Positions 25,972-36,300 of a DNA stretch of 64,000 bases are shown here, piece by piece (position 1 is the stretch's first letter; every line of letters begins with the position of its first letter). Position numbers and translations under genes: made by a program. The DNA lies in contig CAZOGC010000002.1 in the NCBI GenBank assembly GCA_964579505.1, positions 186,001 to 250,000 of the forward strand, given 5' to 3'. The DNA is from JAJYSO01 sp964579505. GTDB taxonomy: Bacteria > Bacteroidota > Bacteroidia > Flavobacteriales > Flavobacteriaceae. The notes under the pieces are model-generated. The model ran no database searches, was not told where the DNA came from, and saw only the letters and a list, made by a program, of their open reading frames with translations.

Positions 25972-27566
25972 AAACATACGCTAAAAAATATTTGCCCTTT
26001 TTTTTGGGCCTTGCTTGTGCGATAGGAATACTGATAGGCTCATTGCTTAATTTTCCTCGGCAGCAAACTTCTTTTTTTGCTGCGCAAAAGAACCCGAGCA
26101 AAGAAAAATTTGATCGATTAATAGACTATATCAACTATAACTATGTAGATGAGGTAAATACCGATAGCATTGTAAATATTGCTATTGAAGATATTCTAAA
26201 TCAACTCGATCCCCATTCAACTTTTATTCCGAAGAGTGTTTCTCAAACAGTGGCTGAAAATATGGGCGGAAGATACCGCGGAGTTGGTATAGAACTTCGG
26301 GTAATACGCGATACGGTAATGGTAGTGCGCACCCTGCAAGAGAGTCCAGGCAGAGCAGCAGGAATTAAGTCAGGAGATCGTATCTTATCGGCTAATAAAC
26401 ACCCGTTGGTTGGGGCTAAAATATCAACAAATACCTTTAAAAATATTGTACAAAGCCCTGAAGGAGCTACGCTCCATTTAAAAATTAAGCGACTAGGACA
26501 AGACAAGCCGCTAAACATTACGGTATCTAGAGGAATTATTCCACTAAAAAGTGTAGAGGCGGCTTTTATATTGAATACGAGGTTGGGGTATATAAAAATT
26601 AATCGCTTTGCGCAAACTACTTTTGCGGAGTTTAAAAGGGCTATACATCAACTAGAAAAACAAGGAGCTACACAAATTGTGTTAGATTTACGCAACAACG
26701 GTGGTGGGTATGTTAACGAAGCCATTAAGGTGGCCGATGAATTTTTGCCCAAAGGCAAGTTGATTGTTTTTACCAAAGACCGTGAAGGGCATGTTGAAAA
26801 AACGTATGCTACAAGTGGAGGTGATTTTGAGCACACCAAAGTTTATGTGCTGATTAACCAAAACACAGCTTCGGCAAGTGAGATTGTAGCCGGTGCCTTG
26901 CAAGATAATGATGTAGGGACCATTGTAGGAAGGCGATCTTTTGGAAAAGGATTGGTACAGCGTGAAATGAGCCTGGGAGATGGAAGTGCCGTACGGCTTA
27001 CCGTGGCACGTTACTACACGCCTACCGGTCGTTCTATCCAGAAACCGTACAAAGATGAGAGTACACGAGCATATTACCGAGACCACAGAAGGCGTTACCG
27101 AAGTGGTGAGCTAGAGTTTAAAGATAGTATCCCGATAAACGATTCATTGAAGTACACTACTCCCAAAGGTAAAATTGTGTATGGTGGAGGTGGTATTATT
27201 CCGGATGTGTTTATTCCGGAAGACCTGAGCTACCACAAAGGAGAATTAGATTTCTTACTGCACAGTAGATTGATGGATTCTTTTGTCTTTACATTGATGG
27301 ACCAAAACAGGCCTTATTATAATGATTTGAGCCGAACAGTGTTTATAGACTCAATGCAGGTAACCTCTAAAATGATGCAATCATTTAGAAATTTTTTGAA
27401 GAAACACAATTTGCGTTTTCCGGTAAAGAAATACCACGCCTTAGTAAAAGAGTATATCAAGGCTTGTATGGCCCGGCAGTTGTTTGGTACAGATGCCTAC
27501 AATCAGGTATTGAGCCAAAGAGACCCGGCCATTGAAAAAGTGATAACCTTAGATAGTTTAAAGTAG
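25968..27566 (+). CDS. C-terminal processing peptidase (S41)
   Basis: This periplasmic serine protease of 532 residues is of the CtpA/Prc type. The start is TTG, overlapping the deaminase stop; no ATG lies near. A signal-anchor follows (FFLGLACAIGILIGSLL). The PDZ domain is at about 85-175 (YRGVGIELRVI...SPGRAAGIKSGDRIL). The protease domain has LRNNGGGYVNEAI, nucleophile Ser in NTASASEIVAGAL and catalytic Lys in RRSFGKGLVQ. It has a C-terminal helical extension. It may trim periplasmic proteins or cell-wall enzymes. Co-translation with a nucleotide enzyme is probably only an operon convenience. Confidence 0.93.
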   Translation: MKTYAKKYLPFFLGLACAIGILIGSLLNFPRQQTSFFAAQKNPSKEKFDRLIDYINYNYVDEVNTDSIVNIAIEDILNQLDPHSTFIPKSVSQTVAENMGGRYRGVGIELRVIRDTVMVVRTLQESPGRAAGIKSGDRILSANKHPLVGAKISTNTFKNIVQSPEGATLHLKIKRLGQDKPLNITVSRGIIPLKSVEAAFILNTRLGYIKINRFAQTTFAEFKRAIHQLEKQGATQIVLDLRNNGGGYVNEAIKVADEFLPKGKLIVFTKDREGHVEKTYATSGGDFEHTKVYVLINQNTASASEIVAGALQDNDVGTIVGRRSFGKGLVQREMSLGDGSAVRLTVARYYTPTGRSIQKPYKDESTRAYYRDHRRRYRSGELEFKDSIPINDSLKYTTPKGKIVYGGGGIIPDVFIPEDLSYHKGELDFLLHSRLMDSFVFTLMDQNRPYYNDLSRTVFIDSMQVTSKMMQSFRNFLKKHNLRFPVKKYHALVKEYIKACMARQLFGTDAYNQVLSQRDPAIEKVITLDSLK

Positions 27567-27572
27567 TAAAGC

Positions 27573-27779
27573 TTATTGCTCATTACTTTCTGCTTTTTTC
27601 TGAATGGCACGAGTGGCCATTAAGATAAGCATGATAACAATAACACACGCACTGGCTAAAACCCCAATGAGTGCCCCAGCGCTTCCCTTGCTGAAAGGAT
27701 CGTCGTAGTTGAGTTGAAACAAACTAAAAATAAGCATGCCAAAACCGACTGCCAACAGGATATAAATAAGATATTTCAT
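27573..27779 (-). CDS. Small two-helix membrane protein, unknown function
   Basis: This 68-residue protein has two clear hydrophobic helices (YLIYILLAVGFGMLIFSLF and GALIGVLASACVIVIMLILM) and a charged C-terminus. It was not recognised as a named family beyond small Bacteroidota membrane proteins. It overlaps the marC stop by 1 nt (TAATG), so it is coupled to marC and is a real gene rather than a chance frame. Confidence 0.75.
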   Translation of the reverse strand: MKYLIYILLAVGFGMLIFSLFQLNYDDPFSKGSAGALIGVLASACVIVIMLILMATRAIQKKAESNEQ

Positions 27780-28354
27780 TACGAGAATAAATTTTGAACG
27801 TTTGACGCAAATAATTTTACGGCTATAGCCAGCAAAATTACGCCAAATATTTTTTGTATGATGCTAATTCCTTGTTTTCCCAAGGTGCGTTCAATTCTTC
27901 CGGAAGATTTTAAAACAAGATAAACCACAATAAGATTTACAATTACCGCTGAAATGATATTAACTACGTGATATTCTGCACGCAAAGACAATAGAGCGGT
28001 CATGGCTCCGGGACCGGCAATAAGCGGGAAAGCCAATGGAATTATAGAAGCTGTTTCAGGAGTTTCATCTTTCATTATTTGAATTCCCAAAATCATCTCT
28101 AGCGCCATAAAAAACAAGACGAAAGCTCCGGCAACGGCAAATGAGTTGATATCTACCCCAATCAGTTTTAAGATGGTTTCACCTACAAATAAAAAGGCTA
28201 TCATAATGATACCAGAAACCAGTGCGGCTTTTTCACTTTGAATATGCCCTACTTTTTTTCGTAGTCCTACAATAATAGGAATGCTGCCAATTATATCAAT
28301 AATGGCGAATAAAATCATGGTGGCTGATAAAAATTCTTTAAAATTGAAGCCCAT
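27779..28354 (-). CDS. MarC-family integral membrane protein
   Basis: This protein of 191 residues has about six membrane helices. The family features are FAIIDIIGSIPIIVGLRKK near the N-terminus and IPLAFPLIAGPGAMTALLSL in the middle. MarC proteins were once linked to multiple antibiotic resistance, but the function is unproven. It is followed directly by the small membrane protein gene. Confidence 0.88.
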   Translation of the reverse strand: MGFNFKEFLSATMILFAIIDIIGSIPIIVGLRKKVGHIQSEKAALVSGIIMIAFLFVGETILKLIGVDINSFAVAGAFVLFFMALEMILGIQIMKDETPETASIIPLAFPLIAGPGAMTALLSLRAEYHVVNIISAVIVNLIVVYLVLKSSGRIERTLGKQGISIIQKIFGVILLAIAVKLFASNVQNLFS

Positions 28355-28475
28355 AACTTATTGTGTTAGAAACAAAAACTGTATAAAAACGCGGCAAAAT
28401 TAGAGTAAGCATTTTGGGTAGACAAGCTTTTATAATATAATTTTTTACAAAACTTTAGGAAACGGAAGAATTGGC

Positions 28476-29357
28476 TTAGTGCTTATACCCAAACCGCTTG
28501 AGTTGTTTCTCGTTATTGCGCCAGTTTTTATTGACTTTTACGTAGAGTTCAAGGTGTATTTTTTTATTAAAAAATACTTCTAAGTCTTTACGCGCTTCAG
28601 TGCCAACACGTTTAAGGGCTTGTCCTTTGTGCCCAATTATAATTCCTTTTTGCGAGTCGCGTTCAACCATAATGAGACTGCGTATTCGTATAATATCTTC
28701 CTCTTCTTTAAAAGACTCGGTCTCAATTTCTACGCTATAAGGCACCTCTTTTTTGTAATGTAGTAAGATCTTTTCGCGGAGGGTCTCATTCACAAAAAAT
28801 CGCTCAGATTTGTCGGTTAATGCATCTTTGGGATAATATGGAGGTGATTCGGGGAGTAAGGCTACTATGCGGTTAAAAACTTCTTGTACCCCAAATTTTT
28901 CTAACGCCGAAATAGGAAAAATTTCGGCATTGGGTACTTTTTCTTTCCAAAAGGCTACTTGTGCTTCCAGTTTATCTTGGTTACCGGTATCAATTTTATT
29001 GATGAGTAATAATACCGGTACTTTGGCGTGTGTAATTTTATTAAAAAAACGTTCGTCTTTGAGCTGCTGTTCTCCCAATTCTACCATATAGACCAATATA
29101 TCGGCATCTTTAAAGGCTGCATCTACCACGTCCATCATAGACTCTTGCAACTCATAAGCCGGCTTAATGATGCCCGGAGTATCGTTAAACAAGAGTTGAT
29201 AATCTTCGCCATTTACAATTCCTAAAATGCGGTGACGGGTGGTTTGTGCTTTTTGAGTAATAATAGACAAACGCTCTCCTACCAATGCATTCATCAAAGT
29301 TGATTTACCTACATTGGGATTGCCAATAATGTTAACGTAACCGGCTTTATGCGGCAT
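28476..29357 (-). CDS. era: GTPase Era
   Basis: This 293-residue GTPase acts in maturation of the small ribosomal subunit. G1 GNPNVGKST (about 12-20), G3 DTPGI, G4 NKID and G5 ISALEK are present. The C-terminal KH domain contains the GIIIGHKGQALKRVGTEAR core that binds the 3' end of 16S rRNA. The size and order match the family. It starts 10 bp after the tyrS stop on the same strand, so the two form one unit. Confidence 0.97.
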   Translation of the reverse strand: MPHKAGYVNIIGNPNVGKSTLMNALVGERLSIITQKAQTTRHRILGIVNGEDYQLLFNDTPGIIKPAYELQESMMDVVDAAFKDADILVYMVELGEQQLKDERFFNKITHAKVPVLLLINKIDTGNQDKLEAQVAFWKEKVPNAEIFPISALEKFGVQEVFNRIVALLPESPPYYPKDALTDKSERFFVNETLREKILLHYKKEVPYSVEIETESFKEEEDIIRIRSLIMVERDSQKGIIIGHKGQALKRVGTEARKDLEVFFNKKIHLELYVKVNKNWRNNEKQLKRFGYKH

Positions 29358-29367
29358 AAGCGTGTTT

Positions 29368-30669
29368 TTAAATGGCTTTTAAAATATACGTATTTTTTTT
29401 GCCCTTGTTGATAATTACGTACTTGTTATTTATTAAATCGACTTGCGTAATACGGTAATCTCTGTTTACTTTTTCTTTGTTTACCGAAACGGCATTTTGT
29501 TTCAAAGCCCTAATGGCTTCGCCATTACTTTTTAAGAATCCGGTTTCAGCAGAAAGTGCGGCAACCATATCTAGTCCTTCAACAAATTTGTTTTGGGCTA
29601 TTTCTGCTTGCGGCACACCTTCAAAAACATCTAAGAAAGTTTTTTCATCTAGTTTTTTAAGATCTTCTGCAGTTGATTTACCAAACAGTACTTCAGAAGC
29701 TTTTATGGCATTTTGCAAATCTTCTTCAGAGTGAACGAGACGCGTAATTTCTTCGGCCAACCGTTTTTGTAATAAGCGTAGATGAGGTGCTTTTCGATGT
29801 TCTTCAATAAGACTTTCTACTTCTTCTTTGCTTAAGAAAGTAAAAATTTTGATGAAATTTTCGGCGTCTTCATCCGTGTTGTTTAACCAGTATTGATAAA
29901 ACTTGTAAGGCGAAGTACGCTCCGGATCTAACCAGACATTTCCGCCTTCAGATTTGCCAAATTTTGTACCATCGGTTTTTGTGATGAGTGGCGAAGTCAT
30001 GGCATAGCCTTTACCAACATTCATACGGCGCATTAATTCGGTTCCGGTAGTAATATTTCCCCACTGATCGCTTCCTCCCATTTGCAGGGTAATTCCTTTG
30101 GTTTTATAAAGATGCAAGAAGTCATAACCTTGTACCAACTGGTAGCTAAACTCTAAGAAACTCATCCCGGCTTGGCTGTCAGCTTCCGGATCAAAACGTT
30201 TTTTAACAGAGTCTTTAGCCATCATATAATTTACGGTAATGTGTTTGCCTACATCGCGAATAAACTCGAGAAAAGAAAAATCTTTCATCCAGTCATAATT
30301 GTTAACGAGTTCAGCTGCATTTTTGGCATCACTGTCAAAATCTAAGAATTTTGAGAGCTGCTTTTTTATGCCGGCTAGGTTTTTTTGCAGAGAAGCATCG
30401 TTTAGCGCATTGCGTTCTTTAGACTTTCCTGATGGGTCGCCAATCATACCGGTGGCACCGCCAATTAACGCAAAAGGTTTGTGACCACAGCGCTGAAAAT
30501 GAGCCAATACCATAATGGGTACCATGCTGCCAATATGTAAAGAATCGGCGGTTGGGTCAAAACCGATATAAGCACTGCGCATGCCCTCCATTAAGTGTTC
30601 TTCGGTTCCGGGCATAATGTTGTGTAACATTCCGCGCCACTTTAGTTCTTCTACAAAATTTTTAAGCAT
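29368..30669 (-). CDS. tyrS: Tyrosyl-tRNA synthetase
   Basis: This class I synthetase of 433 residues joins tyrosine to tRNA-Tyr. The HIGH-type motif is HIGSM (in DSLHIGSMVPIM), KMSKS is represented by KFGKSEGG, and GGSDQWGNI is the tyrosine-binding site. The C-terminal S4-like RNA-binding domain has ALKQNAVSVNKEKVN. The gene has its own promoter and leads the tyrS-era unit. Confidence 0.97.
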   Translation of the reverse strand: MLKNFVEELKWRGMLHNIMPGTEEHLMEGMRSAYIGFDPTADSLHIGSMVPIMVLAHFQRCGHKPFALIGGATGMIGDPSGKSKERNALNDASLQKNLAGIKKQLSKFLDFDSDAKNAAELVNNYDWMKDFSFLEFIRDVGKHITVNYMMAKDSVKKRFDPEADSQAGMSFLEFSYQLVQGYDFLHLYKTKGITLQMGGSDQWGNITTGTELMRRMNVGKGYAMTSPLITKTDGTKFGKSEGGNVWLDPERTSPYKFYQYWLNNTDEDAENFIKIFTFLSKEEVESLIEEHRKAPHLRLLQKRLAEEITRLVHSEEDLQNAIKASEVLFGKSTAEDLKKLDEKTFLDVFEGVPQAEIAQNKFVEGLDMVAALSAETGFLKSNGEAIRALKQNAVSVNKEKVNRDYRITQVDLINNKYVIINKGKKNTYILKAI

Positions 30670-30976
30670 TGTATTTTATTTTTGACAGGGCAAAAGTAAG
30701 GAATTTACGCGCGTTTTCTGCAAATTATTTTAGAAGGTTATTAGGTTATATTGCTGTAATTAATGAGTTTTTAAAAGTGCATTTAATTATAAAATCTACA
30801 AAAATCACCTACGGTTATTCATCTGCTTCCTTAGGGTGTTCGTCTGTAAACCGGGCAGATTGGTCGTAAAAACAAGTTTTGTGTTTGATTGTTTCAATGT
30901 AAAGTGGTAGTTTAGCCATGTTTCAATTGTAAAAATAGGTTTTTCAGACTTCTTTTTGCTTTATTCACAGCTTGTT
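30670..30976. other. Intergenic region between divergent tyrS and DUF5687 genes
   Basis: About 300 bp that carries the tyrS promoter at its left end. I see no tRNA, no clear promoter box for the rightward exporter genes, and no convincing gene. A 66-codon frame at 30669-30869 has unordered composition and no ribosome-binding context. Confidence 0.5.
30691..30723 (-). promoter_or_regulatory. Promoter of tyrS-era
   Basis: On the minus strand, TTG (complement of 30721-30723) lies 22 bp from TACTTTTG (complement of 30691-30698), matching the flavobacterial consensus. The -7 box is 21 bp before the tyrS ATG. Confidence 0.6.
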
Positions 30977-32449
30977 ATGATTAAACGATTTATTGCGCTA
31001 GAGTGGAAACAATTTACGCGCTCAGCAGCTTTTGGAAGTAGCCTTGCCGCTAAAATTCTTATTGGTTTTTTTGCGGTTTATCTTATAGTGTGTTTTTTGT
31101 TTGCCGGTGTTGGGGCCTATTTTATTATTGAGAAAGCATTTCCGGGGGCAGATCCATTAGTTGTGGTAAACAATTACATCCTGTTTTGGTTTTTATTAGA
31201 TTTGACAGTCCGGTTTTTTATTCAAAAACTACCGGTAATGAATGTAAAACCTTTTATGGGGCAGCCCATAAATCGATCAACCATTATTCACTATCTCTTA
31301 GGCAAAACAACCCTTTCTTTTTTTAATTTTTTGCCACTGTTTTTCTTTGTGCCTTTTAGTGTAGTGTTGATGGTACAAGGGTATCCGCCTTTGCATGTTA
31401 TTCCGTGGTTTTTTGCGATGCTTTTTTTTGAAATTAGCATCAACTATCTCAATTTTCTCATCAATAAAAACGACACGGTTTTTTATATCATTTTAGGCTT
31501 GTTGGTTGTTTTAGCAGGGTTGCAATATTTTGATATTTATAATGTTACACAGGCAGGAGGGTATGTTTTTAATCGCATTTACAACGTTTCGTATGCATTT
31601 TTAATCCCACTGTTGTTAATGATTTTGCTGTATCGCCGCAACTACGCGTATATGCGAGGAGTATTTTATTTAGATGACCAGGTTAAAAAGAAAACAACAG
31701 AAGCTAAAACAACTGATTTAAGTTGGTTAAATAAGTTTGGAAAAACAGCTACATTCTTAAAAAATGATATTCGACTTATTTTGCGCAATAAACGTCCCAA
31801 ACAAGTTTTAATCATGTCATTCTTGTTTTTGTTCTACGGACTTTTGTTTTATACGCAAGATATTTATAAAGATAGTTTTATAGCAATTGCCTTTGCTTCT
31901 ATTTTTATTACCGGTGGATTTCTGTTCACCTTTGGGCAGTTGGTACCCTCTTGGGATAGTGAATATTATAAACTGCTGATGGGACAAAATATTCCGTACC
32001 GAAAGTATTTAGAGTCTAAATGGTATTTAATGGTTTTTGGAACAGTACTCAGTTTTATTTTGGCCACACCGTATTTGTATTTTGGCTGGAAGATTTTTGG
32101 AATGATTGCGGCTGGTGCGTTGTTTAATATAGGCCTTAACACGTTTATTACGCTGTGGGGAGGTGCACTGAACCGCGTTCCGGTAAAGCTAAACGTAAAA
32201 GCCAAAGCTTTTGCCAATACACAAAAGTTTAATATGACACAAATGCTTATTGCGTTGCCTAAATTTCTATTACCTATTATACTATTTTATATTCCTTACT
32301 TGCTGTTTAATTACCAGGTAGGACTAATTGTCTTAGGGCTGTGCGGCATTTCAGGGCTCGTTTTTAGAAATTTCTTTTTAAACCAGATTGAAAATATTTA
32401 TCAAAAAGGAAAGTATAAAACCATTGCTGCTTTTGATGATAAGAAATAA
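30977..32449 (+). CDS. DUF5687-family ABC exporter permease
   Basis: This integral membrane protein of 490 residues begins MIKRFIALEWKQFTRSAAFGSSLA at ATG 30977; an upstream frame of seven codons is less likely. About 10-12 hydrophobic helices are visible, with an exporter-like cytosolic loop (LNKFGKTATFLKNDIRLILRNKRPKQ). The sequence matches the DUF5687 proteins of Bacteroidota, which sit beside an ABC ATPase. The partner ATPase gene follows 41 bp downstream. The substrate is unknown. Confidence 0.85.
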   Translation: MIKRFIALEWKQFTRSAAFGSSLAAKILIGFFAVYLIVCFLFAGVGAYFIIEKAFPGADPLVVVNNYILFWFLLDLTVRFFIQKLPVMNVKPFMGQPINRSTIIHYLLGKTTLSFFNFLPLFFFVPFSVVLMVQGYPPLHVIPWFFAMLFFEISINYLNFLINKNDTVFYIILGLLVVLAGLQYFDIYNVTQAGGYVFNRIYNVSYAFLIPLLLMILLYRRNYAYMRGVFYLDDQVKKKTTEAKTTDLSWLNKFGKTATFLKNDIRLILRNKRPKQVLIMSFLFLFYGLLFYTQDIYKDSFIAIAFASIFITGGFLFTFGQLVPSWDSEYYKLLMGQNIPYRKYLESKWYLMVFGTVLSFILATPYLYFGWKIFGMIAAGALFNIGLNTFITLWGGALNRVPVKLNVKAKAFANTQKFNMTQMLIALPKFLLPIILFYIPYLLFNYQVGLIVLGLCGISGLVFRNFFLNQIENIYQKGKYKTIAAFDDKK

Positions 32450-32490
32450 CCATAGTAAGCCATACTAATATTTATAAAAAGACCTCAACC

Positions 32491-33192
32491 ATGATACACA
32501 TAGAAAATCTTAGCAAAACCTATAAAGACAAAACGGTTTTAAATATTGAAGACCTAACAATAGACCGCGGACAAAGTTTTGGATTAGTGGGCAATAACGG
32601 AGCCGGAAAAACCACCCTGTTTAGCCTTTTACTTGATTTAATTCAGCCAACCACCGGGCAGGTTACTTCTAATGGGGTGGTGGTAAACCAAAGTGAAGAG
32701 TGGAAGCCTTTTACCGCTTCTTTTATAGACGAAAGTTTTTTGATTGGTTACTTAACCCCCGAAGAGTATTTCTATTTTATTGGAGAGTTGCGCGGGCAAA
32801 ACAAAGCTGATGTGGACAAATTTGTAAGTCAATTTGAAGACTTTTTTCACGGAGAAATTCTCAATCAAAAAAAATATTTACGCGATCTCTCTAAAGGAAA
32901 CCAGAAAAAAGCGGGAATTGTAGGCGCACTTATTGGCAAACCGGAAGTTATTATTTTAGACGAACCTTTTGCTAATTTGGACCCAACTACCCAAATTCGC
33001 TTAAAAAAGCTGCTTAAAGAGTTGGTGCAAAATCAAAATGCCACGGTGCTTATTTCTAGTCACGATTTAAATCATGTAACGGATGTTTGCGAACGTATTG
33101 TGGTTTTAGAAAAAGGCGAACTGATAAATGATGTAGCTACTAGCGAGACAACCCTAAAAGATCTGGAACATTATTTTGCAAGCGAAGAGTAG
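32491..33192 (+). CDS. ABC transporter ATP-binding protein
   Basis: This 233-residue ATPase has Walker A GNNGAGKTT (about 34-42), signature LSKGNQKKAGIVGALIG, Walker B VIILDEPFANLD and H-loop SSHDL. The order and the KGN signature fit exporters of the CcmA/NatA type. With the DUF5687 permease it forms a two-gene exporter. Downstream (33217-33254) lies an imperfect dyad without a T-run. Confidence 0.9.
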   Translation: MIHIENLSKTYKDKTVLNIEDLTIDRGQSFGLVGNNGAGKTTLFSLLLDLIQPTTGQVTSNGVVVNQSEEWKPFTASFIDESFLIGYLTPEEYFYFIGELRGQNKADVDKFVSQFEDFFHGEILNQKKYLRDLSKGNQKKAGIVGALIGKPEVIILDEPFANLDPTTQIRLKKLLKELVQNQNATVLISSHDLNHVTDVCERIVVLEKGELINDVATSETTLKDLEHYFASEE

Positions 33193-33372
33193 CTAAATGC
33201 CTATAATTTTTTGTTATACAGTGAATTATATAGTTCATTTTATAACGAGTTATTAAATAAAAATCGGTAATTTCTGGTAATATTGAGGGCATTCTTCCAA
33301 AAGAACTGTATTTTTACGGTTTAATCACACTAAAAACCAAGAAGATAAGTTATTCCTTGGGGAGTATTTCTT

Positions 33373-36300
33373 ATGAGTTGGGGACAAAAAACCGTATCAA
33401 CTGCATATAAAGCCTGTTTGTTGTTTGTAATAATCAGCGTGGCTTTGGCGTGTTCAAGAAAAAAAGACACGTGGCTGAGTAGAAATTTTCATGCCATGGG
33501 CGCGTACTACAATATTCTCTTTCATGGAGATGAGGCGCTAGATAACGGCATCAAACAACTCCACCAAAACTATACAGACAATTATTGGAAAATCCTTCCA
33601 ATAGAGAGGATTCAGCGGCGCGAAGATTCTACTAAATATGGAGAAATGGTTTCTAGCATTGCTAAAAATGCATTAAATCAGGAAGAGGTTGCCACAAACA
33701 ATCCGAATAATCCACAGAACGCATTTAGTAATTTTAAGAACCCTAACCGGAATAATAATTTTAACTCAAATCCTAACTATAACAACTTTAATAACTCGGG
33801 TAGGAATTATAACAATGCAGCTTATTCTCAAAATCAGAATGGTTATGCCAATAGTTATAATAATAACGGCTATAATACATACAATAATAATTCGTATGGG
33901 TATAACTCCATGGGCTCAAGATATAATAACGGTAGGCAATATGAGAATAATACGGTAAACAATTATGGCAGAAGTAATGCCTATGGAAACAGTTATGGAA
34001 ACGCTTATGGAGGAGTAAGGCAAAACTATGGCAATTCAGAATATGCATATACCGGTCCGGATGCCGGAGGAATAAGAGGGTATAGCCGTGGGTTTCGCAT
34101 TGGTCCAAGTAATTTAGATGGATTTGATCTTAACACTACTACGGTAGATCAAAAATTTAATCGGGCGGAAGAAAAAGCTACGAAGGCTATACAAAAACAC
34201 AGCATGCTTATAAATGGCGTAGAGCATAACACGCAAATGGGGCATGCATTCTTACTGCTTGGAAAAGCACGTTATTACGATCAACGATATTTTCCGGCAT
34301 TAGAGGCTTTTAATTATACGGCACGTAAGTTTAATAACGAATCGCTTATTGCTACGGCTAGAGTGTGGGCAGAAAAAGTGTATTTGCGATTAGGGGATAA
34401 TGAGCGAGTGGCCAAAAATATTGAAACCCTGTTGAGTGGAAAATACATTCCGAAGAGCGATACATTAAAAGCGTTGAGTGTTACCGTTCAAAATTATCTC
34501 AATCAAGGTAATTTGCCGGCTACGCTACATGCCTTTACGTGGTATTATGTAGATACAGCCAAAATAGCCGATGCTCTTCAGCATGCATATTTTAAACCGG
34601 AGACGGTTGTAAAGGCTTCAGAAGCATTGGCACAAGCCTATCTTAATCAAAGGCAAGAAGAAGAGGCACTAGTTCCGCTTAATTTGGCTATTCATACTAC
34701 CAAAGACAAAAAAAAGAAGGGAAGACTACTTTACATTAAAGGTCAGATTTTCGAAAAATTGGGCAAAGTAGATAGCGCCAGAACGGCGTTTAATGATGTA
34801 ATTGATTTGCGTAGGCGTTCTCCACGTATATATTGGATACATGCGCAAATGGAAAAAGCCCGACTTTTTGACTATCAAAAAAAAGACGCAGAGGTTCTTC
34901 TAAAACGACTTAAAAAGCTGCAAAAAACCCATGAAAACAGGCCGTATTTAGACCTGATTGATTATCAGTTGGCAGCATATTATAAAAAGTTAGATTCTAT
35001 GCCTCAAGCGGTGGTGTACTACAACCAAGCTTTGCGTACAGGTACGCAAGACCACGGGTTGTTAGCTCGTATTTATAGAACCTTGGGCAATTATAATTTT
35101 GAACAGGCACAGTATAAAACCGCTGCTGCATATTATGATAGCACGATGGTTAATTTACCGGCCAGCTCGTTGGTATATTATAAAACCCGCAGAAGACGGT
35201 TAGGGCTTAATGAGGTGATTAAATATGAAGACATAGCTACCCGAAATGATAGTATTTTATATTTAGTTCACTTAACTCCGGAAGAGCGAGAAACATATTT
35301 TCAAAACTATGTAGACAGTATGAAAACCCAGGCCATAGCGCAGATAAAACAAGAAAAAAACAAACAACGAAGCGCTTCTTTAAAGCAAACCGTTGCGCGT
35401 AGGCAAGGCAATCGTAGCGGTTTTTACTTTTACAATCCTACGCGAGTAGCTATGGGACTAGCCACTTTTCACCAAATATGGGGTAATCGGAGTTTGCAAG
35501 ACAACTGGCGCAGCGAAGCTGGTTTTATAGCAACAAATGATACTACGAAAGAACAAAATTCGTCGGCTGAAGGAGTAATGGCAACGATAGCAAACAATCC
35601 GGCTTTTAAAGTACAAACCTATCTCGATAAGATTCCGGAGAAAAGAAAAGAAATAGACAGTCTTACCAAAGAGCGGAATTTTGCTTATTATCAGCTAGGC
35701 ATTATATACGAAACGCGGTTTAATAAACATGCGTTGGCCGCGCAAAAATTAGAGTCGTTACTTCAAAATCAGCCGGAACAGCAACTCATTTTGCCTGCAA
35801 AATATAACCTGTATAAAATTTATAGTGCACAGGGTGATAAGGTAAAAGCACAACGATGGAAAGATGATATCTTAACCAATTATCCGGATTCTAGGTATGC
35901 TAAAATCTTACGTAACCCACAAAGTTTGCGCGAATCGGTCAATAATCCGGAGCAGATTTATGCAGCACTCTATAAACAATATGAAGCAGGCAAATATGCA
36001 ATCGTTCTCAAAAAATGCGAGCACTATATCACGCAATTAAATGGAGCTCCTGTCATGCCAAAGTTAGCCTTGCTTAAAGCTACCATTACCGGTCGGTTAT
36101 ACGGGCTAAAAGCCTATGAGAAGGCGTTAAACTTTGTTGCGTTGACCTATCCACAGAGTAAAGAAGGTAAGAAAGCGCAAAAGTTGGTAGATGAAACCAT
36201 ACCAAAACTTCAAGAAACTACTTTTGATAAGGCCGTAGCCGGACGCTATGAGTTGGTTTATACAGTTGCGTCATCGGCTAGAAAAACGGCGCTAATAAAA

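Noticed and set aside
30780..30880. Possible tRNA or small RNA in the gap after tyrS
   Set aside because: The sequence has no acceptor stem, TTC-loop or anticodon arm that can be paired.
33788..34108. 106-codon minus-strand frame opposite sprE
   Set aside because: It exists only because the Asn/Tyr codons of the low-complexity segment read as His/Tyr/Ser on the other strand.
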